From: Prostheceraeus crozeri
Taxonomy: Eukaryota > Platyhelminthes > Polycladida > Euryleptidae
DNA: 64,000 nucleotides
Assembly: GCA_907163375.1 (NCBI GenBank)
Contig: CAJQUW010009239.1
Location: forward strand, 1,038,501 to 1,102,500
Direction of reading: 5' to 3'
Shown: piece after piece, positions 20,008 through 29,418 of the stretch
Position numbering within the stretch: the first letter of the stretch is position 1
Layout: each line of letters opens with the position of its first letter
Position numbers and translations under genes: made by a program
Notes under the pieces: generated by a model
What the model saw: the letters and a program-made list of their open reading frames with translations, nothing else
What the model was told of the DNA's origin: nothing
The model's database searches: none

Positions 20008-23000
20008 TTAAACTTCTACGTCACCTGTAGCAGGAAGGCATCTCCTTTTCTTTGAAGGTGGGGGAAGACCTAAACTATAGTGTCCATATGGTAGAGATAG
20101 ATTTTCATTTAACCAACAGCGCTTATCCTCCCAAAGTGAAAGTCCTCGCTTTCTAAATGATTTTGTAGTGACTACGTGATTTTTTGAATTTATAATTGTC
20201 ATTTCCTCATTTGTATCTTTCTCACTGTAGTACTGCACAGTCCTATAATCATTATGATGTAATTTTTTAACTGCAGCTCTCTGCACTCCTTTTGCCCGCT
20301 TGATGCTATCACAAGTTGAATCTAAATATTTCATTGAATACATTTTTGGTTTTAGCAAGATCATTTCCTCAAGCAAGTTTCCCGAACACTCATCCTTAAA
20401 ACAACCTAATCTGGCTCTGTTTGTAGTTGAGTATAGTCGGTGATGACTGTCATAGTTTGAAAAGTCAAATTTTTCACCAAAATATAGCAGTACATCCTCC
20501 AGGCTGACAGATGGTGAGGTGTACAAACATAGGAAAAAACTATCGGTATCACCTCCACAAAGCCGCGTTCTATTTATCAGTGGACATCTTTTCAAATCAT
20601 TGTAGTATAACTGGTACATTTCCAATTTGCTATAGTCAAGTCCCGCCTGACCAACATAAATCAATTTATTCAACATTATTGAAGGTTTATACATTTCCAT
20701 ACCAACTAAATCTTCATCAAATATCTTATGCTGTACATATAGAGGATGGTTTCATAATTTTCGACATTATTCCACGCTGTTTACTAATTTGAATTTTCTC
20801 CTTCGTCTTACATTTTCCATTGTTTTACCACATAAATATTTATTTTTCAACTTATAAAATGACTTTTCAAAGTTGGTACTTGATTGAGCTCTCTTTTGTG
20901 AATTCATATCAATGTACGTTCTCAACCATGGCTTTTTTGTGAACTTTATACCGTTGTGAATTTCTGTGATTTTCATACCAATGGATAAATAGAATTTTAA
21001 TATTGAATAGTGTACAACATAATTTTCCCTATTGCATTGATGAAGCAAGAGTTTTTTAGTTGAACTGAATTTAGTGTCTGGTCTTATTGTCCTATGTAAA
21101 TCCTTCATATAAGTTGAGAACATATTTTGCTCTACGGTCTGCATCTCTGGCGCTAATGGGAAATCGGCAGTGTCATCATGTATGTTTGCAGGATATTCAA
21201 AGTTCAAATCAAAAATATAGCCAATTTCACCATCATCATCGATAGCTTGTATATTTTCTTCGTTTAGAAAATAACTTACTTCACTATCACTCAACCATTT
21301 AATATTTGAATGTGGTAGACTGTTACTGAGCGAAGAACCGTAAAGGTTATTGATATCAATGTAGGATAAGTGACGACTTTCATTTATATTATTTTGTAAT
21401 TCCGAAATGCGTGCACGTGCTCTGTGAATGTTCGTAAAAGTCATTCCACCCCTTATTCCCCTTTCGAAGAGATTATACATACTTTCATCTTGTATGTATT
21501 GTGGAGGATCATTAGATGTCAAATTTAAAGCTGAAGTAAAGCTAAGATGTGGAAGGCTAACGAAATGGACAGGATCTACTTCATCTTCACTTTGACTTAG
21601 TGACCTAAAAACTTCAAAAATATCTGCCAGTAATAATACATCTAGTTTCAAATATGCGAGCATGTAATCACCAAAGTTGTTACAATTGAAAGAAACCACG
21701 CATTACTAGCGTGCTCATATTCTTCATCTGAACAATGTTCACGAGTGAGATCATTATAAAATTCACATTGTGGTGGCAGACATTTTTCCAACAATGTATT
21801 TAGACTTTTGAAATAACGGTTGGGAAACACTCCCTTTTGATAAAGAATATCATCTGTTAACAGGGGAAATTCATTTCTTAGTTTTCTACATGTTCATAAA
21901 CTTGCAATCCTCTTGCTAACTCACTCAATGATGCACTTAAAAATTGATGAGAATCTAAGAATTTTAACTCAAAGTAGATTGTTTTTCATTTGTATTCGTT
22001 CACAGGGACGCTGGCGGATAGAGTTATATACTTTTCAGCTGTTGCTGCTACTACTTCCAATTTCCATGACTTCTTCTTTCCAATTGCTTTATAGCAAACG
22101 ATATGACTATCATAATTCTTAAAATTATGGAAGAAGATGGGTAGTTCCCGCCTAATTAGTTTTAATCGAAGATTGCATTTACTGCATATTGTTTGTCTAT
22201 ATCTTCCTGTTAAATGGTCGTGATCTCTTACCTTTATGCAATTATCACTAAATGCAGCTTTACATTTATTACAATTTTTTACATTTTTATGTTTTTCTTC
22301 TTCATCAGAAGAAAGAGACATTGGTTGCCGGCTTATTGCACGCTGATTATCATATACGTTTTGAGCTATATTTTCTAGGTGATCCAAGAAGTCCATAATA
22401 CAATTCTCTCCTTTGAAGACATAATATTTGCTTTCAAATCTGGACTGGAGAGCTTTATGCCAAACATGATAAACACCAACTGCTGCCGGTTTGTGTACTT
22501 TATTATCGATGTAGCACTCTATATCTGCATAAACAACTAAAGAAGGACTTAATTGATATTCCATGCTACTTGTACTTACCTCTAGTTGTTTAGGCATTCT
22601 TTCTATTTGTGCCTTTCCACGAACACAAAATTGATAATGTCGCTCCAAAGTTGTCTTATATGTAAACGATTGGGTACATCGATCGCAGAAATTTTTGTAT
22701 CTTCTATTTATTTTTCTATATAATCTTGATAGTTTTCTGATTCCACAATAGTGTGCACGTTCATTGTTTATAATTAGTAGTGTATTCACAGTTCGTTTAC
22801 CAATAAAGTTGCTGCTATATCGAACACCTTTTAATCCTTTTTCGTAAACGTGAATGTTGATTTTAATGTCATTATTTTTCTCTAACTTAGGAATATCTTT
22901 AATTGATACGGTTGTAGAGATGTCATTCATATTTAGTTCAGATGTCCATTTACTATATGATTTTATCTCATTCCTAGAATATGATACATCATTGTAATGT

Positions 23001-23909
23001 AGCATTGATAGAACTGAATACAAGAAACAGTCAGTTGCATTTGAATGTACATTAATTACAGCCTTTGAATCTTTCAGACTCTTTGGTAAATTAAATACTT
23101 CTCCACCAGAAAGTCGTGGACTAGTAATAACATTGAATTCTATATTTAGTATTTCATCTATAATCCAATTGCTACCCTTATTTGCAAAATCTTCAATATG
23201 ACTTGAGAGACTATTTAAGTTATCTTGGAACCATGTATCATAGTCATAAATAAAGTTTGTGGATGATGAAGTAAAGTGTGCGAGAAACGTTTCATCTTCC
23301 TGAGGATTTGATCGCACATAACGAATTTGTGCTACCAGACGACCACGTAGTTGAAAATTTTCTAGAAGGTTTGACACTAAGTTCTCTAATATAGATCGCA
23401 TACTTAATAAAAAGGAAGTCATATCTACTGTGTGTGCTGATGGTGTGATGTCGTATACACGAGCATGACCGTTGATGCGTGCTTTCGCTGAGACTTACAG
23501 TTCCATGATTATTTTGTATATTCATCTCACTATTAGTATTATGCATATTCATAGGCTGACGGAATTTGCTTATAGAATTATGCGTTTTACCACAGCGGGA
23601 GCAGCATTGCATAAAGATCAAACCATCATTTGAAGCGCTGATTGGTATATGTCTAGACGTTTGTTCAACAGTACTAGATTCAGGTATTTGACTATCATTA
23701 GCTGAGATACTTCGAAGATTTGAATTTAAATTACAATTACTTGGTTGCTTATCACAGACTAGATTGTGTCGCTTTAGATTATCCTGTCGCTTCGTTTCAT
23801 ATGGACACTTCCTACACTGATAAGTTTTTCCCAACTTACAAAACTTTTCATGACGTTGCAAATTGCTATTAAGAGTAAACGTTTTTCCACATTTAGAACA
23901 GACAACCAT
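20008..23909 (-). pseudogene. Protein-primed DNA polymerase B with N-terminal zinc fingers, broken
   Basis: Replicates the element's linear DNA. Pieces in order of translation: 23909-23292, two C2H2 fingers (CSKCGKTF...H..C and CRKCPYE...H..C); 23422-21986, a conserved Cys/His domain (Cys132, His224), another C2H2-like finger, Exo I YADIECY (Asp300, Glu302), an endonuclease VII-like zinc site (CNKC ... RDHDHLTGRYR ... CSKC) and Exo II FHNFKNYDSH; 21830-21648, the LPPQ/DEEYEHA spacer; 21699-20767, Exo III YLKLDVLLLAD, motif A YIDINNLYG and motif B KNKYLCGKTMENV; 20700-20008, motif C GGDTDSFF and the KxY-type LLKPKMYSM. Frame changes near 23.4-23.5, 21.8-22.0 and 21.7 kb, with TAA at 20767 and further stops at about 20752, make it inactive. 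Confidence 0.92.
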
Positions 23910-23944
23910 GTTTATTAAACTGGTGATGATTGTAATTTTTGCAG

Positions 23945-23982
23945 ACTATATATATATTTTTTTTCATCGTCCTATGACGTCA
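23945..23982 (-). promoter_or_regulatory. TATA box and CRE upstream of the polymerase gene
   Basis: On the minus strand a TATATATATAG run (plus 23947-23957) lies about 40 bp before the polymerase ATG at 23909, and a perfect palindromic CRE, TGACGTCA, sits at 23975-23982. The layout resembles the promoters at 9603 and 10791. Confidence 0.65.
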
Positions 23983-24094
23983 CAACTATTACTAGCCAAT
24001 GATATTTGTTCCAATCTATGATGAAATAAGAAGACAGGACTTCTAACAATTTTTTTTCCATTTGAAGTCAAAACAAAAAGTAAAAGTAAAAAGT

Positions 24095-26555
24095 TTACAT
24101 TTTCTGACACTTGACCCTGTCGCTGTGCGACAGTTTGACATGGTGGCACTGCTCACAGCAGTCGGTCGTGTCCTCCATGCGAAACAGCCTAACTCTTGTG
24201 ATGTCCCCATCACGAAACAATAAATGCATCAGCGTCTCACGCTCGAACTGATGACTACCTCTGGCTACAGAGGAAGACAATGGTAGGTTTGACTGTGTTA
24301 AATTTCTAACGGACACAATCAAACCCCTATTCTCCTCCCTGAGCTTACTTTCTCTCTCCTCAGCCATCTTCAGGCGTTGCTGGCACAGTTTCAACTTCTC
24401 CTCTAGCCGCTCATCATTCTCGATAGTATCATCTAGGTCGACATTATATTGTAAAGGAGCAGGAACAGAGACTGGAGCAGGAACAGGATCGGTGCAGGAG
24501 CAGGAACGGGAGCAGTAACAGGGACTGTAGCAGGAGAAGGATCAGGAAAGGGGACCGGAGTACGAGCAGGAGTTCGATATTGAAGGATCGGTGTAGGGGG
24601 CAGCCGAACGCTGCAATTTGGCGACGCACGGATCCGGGAGAATGAGATTTCTTGTGATGCGAAATCATACATATCCTGAAATGAGAAGAAATAATTGTTT
24701 ACTATCTATATATCCTTATACTATCTATATATCCTTGAAAATAGATATCACTGTTATAATTTTAGAACAGCATTTATCAAGAGAAATCATGAGATTTAGT
24801 TATTAATTATTAAGTTCGGTACTTACAAGGGAAGGCCTTGCTTCATCCTCATCAGAAGATGTGGTCGATGTTGAAGAGGACGAGTCGCTACTCTCGTCTG
24901 AATCATCCCTCTCATGGGATGAGGACTCCCGTATCGTGTACAGACGCTCCTCATTATCCTCAACGGAAGTGGTAGTCGCAGGTGTTGAGGCGACGCTATT
25001 AACCCTGGACTTTTTCAGGGATAAGGATCTCATTACCTGAAATGGTAGAAAAAGATACAAGGATAATTGAGCAAATGGATTATGTATGATGTATTAAGAA
25101 GTGGTGAGAGGAACTTATAATAACGACTATAACAACTGTACTTACGGGACGTGGGCTACTTGTTTCTTCTACCGCATTCATCTTGGGTACCGGTGGCAGA
25201 ATTTTAAACAGCTGTAAAGAGAAATAACATATTATTTTACATCAAAGGTGATTAATTTTTATCAACATGACTCACAGTTTTCACTTGAGGCAACTTTTTG
25301 ACAATCTTTGTCTTTTTCTTCGCTTGAGACCTCTGAAACTGAAATGTTTTTAAAAGTTAAATTTACTTCTTAACATTATTCATTTTTTATTTTAAATTTA
25401 GCATGTGCAGTTATCAGTACTCACCTCTAAATCACTGGATGAAGAGTCACTGTCCAGGAATTCTTTTGATCTGAATTTTCTTTTTGTTGGGGGTTTTGTA
25501 GGGGGTTCTGAGGGTTCGGCGCATTGGCTAAGAATTCCTTCTGCAGCCCTATCCTCCTTCGCGAAAAGTCAAGCCAATTTGTTTCTTTCAGCTTTCGATG
25601 TTAGGTTAAGTCCACCCCTGCCATTCTCCTGCGCACAGGATGCATGCCAGATGATGAAAGCTTTAGACTTTTCATCGTTGCCCATTTCTGTGCTTCGCAC
25701 GTAGGCTCTGCAGGTGAGGCAGTAGACATAAGTGCAGCCCTCCTTGAATTTACAGTCTTTATGGCTACGCTTGTTGGCATGTCGCACCGGTTGTTTGCAA
25801 GCTTCACGGTAGTGGAAAATTAATCGTTGGCGTGCAACGCTTGCATGACGAAGCATTTCTGTAAGTCATGGAAAACGTTTGCCATTACATTGTCTGTTAG
25901 CAAATATGAACTCATTTAAGTAACTATTGTATAAATATTGGAAAGTAATTCTACAGTCATTAATTTTCTGACAGAGATATATATTTTTCGAGATAGAAAC
26001 CGAAAGCCGAAATGTTGAATTTATCCTGAAAAGGGTTGTTTACATATGAACATGAAATTGAAATCAGCTGATGTATTATTATTTTATTTCGAAATGAAAT
26101 CATAGAAACGAAACTAATGTTTTAAAAAAGATAAACATCTGACTTTGGTTAAACAACTATTAATTTGTAAATGGTCCACAGACCATCACTTTGAAAACAA
26201 AATTAGCATTTGAATTATTTACAAATTTGAAGCACACTTTGGAAATGTTTATCTTTATTTAAACACTTCATCATATAAGCTTGTATGCTTTATAGGTTTT
26301 GACAATGCTATAATTGTTCATGAAAATTAATAATTCTGTTTAATAATATAACATATAGTGTTCCTAACTTAAGATCCAGCCACATGTTTTAAACTATCTG
26401 GTTATAAGAACTTAGTAATGTTACTACTCCCAAACTATATAAAGTAGTGAATAGAATAATGATGAACTCACTTCAGAATTGCAGTTATAAATCGATGAAA
26501 CGGAGAGACGGAGAACGAGGTCTGCTATGCACACAGAATAATTCAAAAATTAGTG
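24095..26555 (-). pseudogene. Spliced six-exon gene inside the Polinton, function unknown
   Basis: Minus-strand exons: non-coding 26472-~26555; 25425-25858 (ATG at 25856); 25276-25338; 25146-25211; 24827-25036; 24095-24675. Each intron has GTRAGT-type donors and CAG or TAG acceptors, and coding exons 3-5 are 63, 66 and 210 nt, all phase 0, so they join cleanly. The product has a Cys-rich N-terminus (CKFKEGCTYVYCLTCRAYV ... HASC, perhaps zinc-binding), Ser/Asp/Glu-rich low-complexity regions (DDSDESSDSSSSTSTTSSDE), a Pro-Val-Pro-Ala repeat region, a coiled-coil-like segment (KLKLCQQRLKMAEERESKLR) and a C-terminal CCEQCHH...C cluster. There is a TGA in coding exon 1 (25569) and a 1-nt slip within the Pro/Val repeat near 24.45 kb. 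No known family recognised. Confidence 0.65.
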
Positions 26556-26576
26556 AAGAACGGAGCTCTACAACTT

Positions 26577-26585
26577 CTTTATATA
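26577..26585 (-). promoter_or_regulatory. TATA box of the spliced gene
   Basis: TATATAAAG on the minus strand, about 30 bp before the proposed non-coding first exon. That exon ends at a GTGAGT donor (plus 26466-26471). The exon contains no ATG, and the first coding exon starts with an ATG two bases after its acceptor. Confidence 0.6.
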
Positions 26586-26946
26586 TGATTCTAACAAAGG
26601 AACCATGAACAAAGACCGGATGTCATCATAACATCACATTGGTATAGCAAAACAAACTGTTGAATTCAAACAAAACTAAACAGCTGATATATTTTAATGA
26701 TGAAATAGAAAAGTGCCATCCAAGTCTTTGATGCTAGAGTGGTACATGTAACCGCGAAGTTCAACCAATTAACATGTGATGAACATTGATTCCCTGCAGT
26801 TCTAAACATTTAAAAATTCTACTAAAGTTAAGGATTTCATATAATTTGAATTATCATCTAAATTCAAATAATAAAGAAAAAGCCATTAAGTTTTAAGGAG
26901 TTAAATCCAGACTGCATCATAAAACGCGCAAAAATCGAAATTCAAA

Positions 26947-26985
26947 TTTCGCGCCAAAATTCGAAATATCAAATTTCGCGCCAAA
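26947..26985. promoter_or_regulatory. Two E2F-type sites
   Basis: TTTCGCGCCAAA occurs twice, at 26947-26958 and 26974-26985, 27 bp apart. It matches the E2F consensus TTTSSCGC on either strand. Cell-cycle control of the element is possible but not shown. Confidence 0.45.
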
Positions 26986-27003
26986 TTTAAATTTAAAGAC
27001 ACC

Positions 27004-27069
27004 TAGGGTTAGGGCTAGGGTTAAGGTTAGGGTTGGGGTTAGGGTTAGGGTTAAGGTTAGGGTTAGGTT
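27004..27069 (+). repeat. TTAGGG-like telomeric tract
   Basis: About ten units of GGGTTA with variants (GGGCTA, GGTTAA, GGGTTGG). It is degenerate, so it is an interstitial tract rather than an active telomere. Confidence 0.85.
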
Positions 27070-27168
27070 CTAGTTATGCAAAAAAAAGAATAGCTATGGC
27101 ACCCGGAGCCGATGGGTAAATAAATTTTCGAGTGCGCGAGGCCCTTCCGCCGTGTATGAAGTATATGA

Positions 27169-27193
27169 AGGTCAAAGGTCAAGGTCAAGGTCA
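27169..27193 (+). repeat. AGGTCA direct-repeat array
   Basis: AAGGTCAAAGGTCAAGGTCA followed by AGGTCAT: four nuclear-receptor half-sites with 0-1 bp spacing. It may be a simple repeat or a binding array. Confidence 0.5.
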
Positions 27194-27300
27194 TGTGGAG
27201 GTCTATGCATTATGGTCATTTCGAGTGATCAAACTTTAACTTTGAAAATTTTAAAAAACTTGAAAACTTTGTTATTTTTGAGAAAAAACTTAGAATTTTT

Positions 27301-27630
27301 CCAGTTGCATACGTCTGCATACAACAAGGATTTTTTCATTGAATAGGTACATATGCTATATAATTCGAAAGCTCTTTTCATTTTGATTCCAATGATGTAT
27401 TGTATGCAATATGTATGACACCATCCGAAGCAGCTATAGCCCTCTGAAAGATAGGTAGAATTTAGTTGAGAAACTTAGAAATTTGAAATCATAAATTTTT
27501 CTTCCTGCATACACTTGCATACAACAGGAATTTCTTCATCGAATGGGTACATACCTTATATCATTAGAAAGGTCTTTTCATTCTCTAGCCAATGATGTAT
27601 TGTATGCAATATGTATGATATCATCCTAAG
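27301..27630. repeat. Two-copy direct repeat, period 200 bp
   Basis: 27301-27430 and 27501-27630 are about 80% identical (both contain CCAATGATGTATTGTATGCA and ATGTATGA). They are non-coding. Confidence 0.75.
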
Positions 27631-27955
27631 GTGAAAAAAAGCATTCAAAAAACACTGTAAATCTATTCAAACTTTCATCCAATTTGACTATCATTTGACA
27701 CAATTTGACTCAATTTGACACACATTAATATTTATTTCAAATTTGTTCTAGTATGTTCGGTGCTGTTTCAAAGTCTCAAACAAGTGATTTGAAATATATA
27801 TCTTCGAAATATTAAACTTAAAAATACTTATAGGTAGCTATTTCAGAGATGAATATATCTATCCCCAGTTCCCATTCAAATCCTATCAGAAATTCGATTT
27901 GTGAAATTATAAAACAAGATTGCTCATTTATGTAAGTGTTATTAAAGATAAAAAA

Positions 27956-28360
27956 TTACAAATTGTCAATATTGGGGAAAGGAATCAGTCTCTTCTGGTC
28001 AACTCGAACACATACTCTTGTCTTTTTGGGGGCACCAGGGCAGCGGCGAGGCGTGGCAGGATCCATTATGCTGAACTCCAGCGCAGTTGTTAAATTCTTT
28101 TCTTCAGGCTCTAATCGCACACATATCCGCTTCATGTTTGTTTTTCGTGGAGCATTTCGAACCTGACTTCCGCGTGTCTTGACTGTTATAAGAGCTTCCA
28201 CCGGTGTTTCGATGATACTCCTCTGTAGTACCAAACTTTCATCTTCTGATGATTCTGGATCAGGAGTTACAGGTCCTCTTACGAACACTCTGGGTTCGCA
28301 TGGCGATTCCGTCCTTTCAACAGGAGAAGTGGGAGGTGCTGTGATACGTTCCATTTTCAA
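27956..28360 (-). CDS. Pro-rich 134-residue protein with an internal repeat, unknown function
   Basis: Open minus-strand frame from ATG 28360 (a second Met is two codons later) with its own TATA box. The N-terminal half is rich in Pro, Ser, Thr and acidic residues with several TP/SP sites (TSPVERTESP, VTPDPESSEDES), likely disordered. The C-terminal half contains two related basic units, APRKTNMKRICVRL (from residue 70) and APKKTRVCVRV (from residue 110), which may be peptide-binding motifs. No family recognised. It is divergent to the gene at 28602, with about 240 bp shared between their start codons. The frame is intact and it is probably an accessory early gene; the latter is inference. 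Confidence 0.6.
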   Translation of the reverse strand: MKMERITAPPTSPVERTESPCEPRVFVRGPVTPDPESSEDESLVLQRSIIETPVEALITVKTRGSQVRNAPRKTNMKRICVRLEPEEKNLTTALEFSIMDPATPRRCPGAPKKTRVCVRVDQKRLIPFPNIDNL

Positions 28361-28443
28361 TGTAATTAGAATAATATAGATAAGACAGCTGATAATATGG
28401 TACTTGAGGATTAGAACCTTTGATGAGAATTAGTGCACAGCAA

Positions 28444-28455
28444 GGACTTATATAC
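28444..28455 (-). promoter_or_regulatory. TATA box of the 27956-28360 gene
   Basis: GTATATAAGTCC on the minus strand, 84 bp before the ATG at 28360. Confidence 0.6.
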
Positions 28456-28515
28456 TTTTTAAACAAAGGAATTCCCAACAGCCAACCAGAGAGGTTCCGA
28501 TTTTCCCTAAAGGAA

Positions 28516-28524
28516 TATATAAGG
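28516..28524 (+). promoter_or_regulatory. TATA box of the 28602 gene
   Basis: TATATAAGG on the plus strand, about 78 bp before ATG 28602; identical to the box at 9603. With 28444-28455 it forms a divergent promoter pair. Confidence 0.6.
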
Positions 28525-28601
28525 ATGTCATTGTTCCAATTAAGCAAGTTCTAATCCTCGTGACTTGAGTAGACATTAAGAATCTATTACGAATCTATTT
28601 C

Positions 28602-28895
28602 ATGATGAGTACCCAGAAACAACTGTTCTGTTACCAAAATGAAAGCCAACTAATTATGGGTGGAGCGTTGGATACGAATGCTAATTTGTGTTGCGGATGC
28701 AAGGTGGAACTCTGGAAAACGCTGATAGTGACAGCACTCCAAAGGAGAAAAGGACTGTCGGCGAAGTGTCCTATACACGAGTGTGAACACGACTTCACAA
28801 ACAATGCAACATTCCTCGAATGGGCCGAGGACTTCTTGAAGTTAACGGAATCCCCCGAGGGACGTGACTTACCTTCTTTCATTTTTTATGATTAA
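28602..28895 (+). CDS. Small Cys/His-rich protein, 97 residues, unknown function
   Basis: Open frame starting MMSTQKQLF with its own TATA box. It has CCGCKVELW at residues 30-38 and KCPIHECEHDF further on, giving a C-x-C ... C-x2-H-x-C-x-H arrangement that could bind one zinc ion. It ends with an acidic helical tail (LEWAEDFLKLTESPEG). No family recognised. It is the outermost gene at the right end, mirroring the RING gene at the left end. AATAAA-type sequences follow at about 29010-29020, just before the right terminal repeat. Confidence 0.6.
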   Translation: MMSTQKQLFCYQNESQLIMGGALDTNANLCCGCKVELWKTLIVTALQRRKGLSAKCPIHECEHDFTNNATFLEWAEDFLKLTESPEGRDLPSFIFYD

Positions 28896-29038
28896 TTACA
28901 CTTACATTGTAAACCTCTTGTTTTTATTTCACAAATTCTGTAAATGGGATTCTGATTAGCAAATAATAGAACATTCATAACATAATTTCTAATCTGTAAA
29001 CGCATTATGAAAATAAATAAAAATGTTATGATAGTCAC

Positions 29039-29412
29039 AATGGTCACAATTGTCGCATTTGAGCAAGCAGTCTCAAAACAAACATCTGTTTAAGTACCGA
29101 AATAGATGTTCGCATCCCTATTCTAATTCACATACTCTAATTCAATTTCGGAACAAGCCGTTCCGATCCCAACACACAAATAAGTGTACCGAATCATTAA
29201 GTATGATCTCAATTCGGCTATCAATCGGAACGCGGTTCCTATTTACATGTTCCTATCCATGTTCGCATCCATTGGCAATTCGGAACATGTTCCTATCCAT
29301 GTTCGCACTGGCAATTCGGAACATGTTCCTATCCATGTTCGCATTGGCAATTCGGAACATGTTCCTATCCATGTTCGTATCCACTAACAGTGCGTCCGCA
29401 ATACTAACTACT
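29039..29412. repeat. Right terminal inverted repeat (374 bp)
   Basis: Inverted copy of 8716-8977, ending in the complement of AGTAGTTAGTATTGCGG. It is 112 bp longer than the left repeat because of three extra tandem units at 29246-29357. Confidence 0.95.
29246..29380. repeat. Tandem expansion within the right terminal repeat
   Basis: Units starting CATGTTCCTATCCATGTTCG at 29246, 29286, 29322 and 29358 (40, 36 and 36 bp, then a partial copy), separated by TTGGCAATTCGGAA. The left terminal repeat has a single copy. The expansion accounts exactly for the length difference between the two ends. Confidence 0.9.
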
Positions 29413-29418
29413 GGCATT
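29413..29418. repeat. Right target-site duplication of the Polinton
   Basis: GGCATT, identical to 8710-8715. Confidence 0.95.

Larger units (their letters stand above)
26600..27955. other. Non-coding segment of the Polinton with regulatory-looking repeats
   Basis: No gene recognised. Contents in order: upstream region of the spliced gene; two TTTCGCGCCAAA sites (26947-26985); a TTAGGG-like tract (27004-27069); an AGGTCA array (27169-27193); and a two-copy direct repeat with 200-bp period (27301-27630). Confidence 0.6.
8716..29412. mobile_element. Complete Polinton/Maverick (adintovirus-like) element, 20.7 kb
   Basis: A self-synthesising DNA transposon or integrated virus-like element. It is bounded by long terminal inverted repeats beginning AG, flanked by the 6-bp duplication GGCATT, and carries the family hallmark set: protein-primed DNA polymerase B, retrovirus-like integrase with chromodomain, adenain-like protease, FtsK/HerA-type packaging ATPase, double jelly-roll major capsid protein and a minor-capsid-type protein. 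Capsid and integration genes are on the plus strand; polymerase, TBP-like and regulatory-looking genes are on the minus strand, and the two blocks converge near 18.3-18.9 kb. Many genes carry stops or frameshifts, so the copy is defective. Its size is at the upper side of the usual 15-20 kb. Confidence 0.97.
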
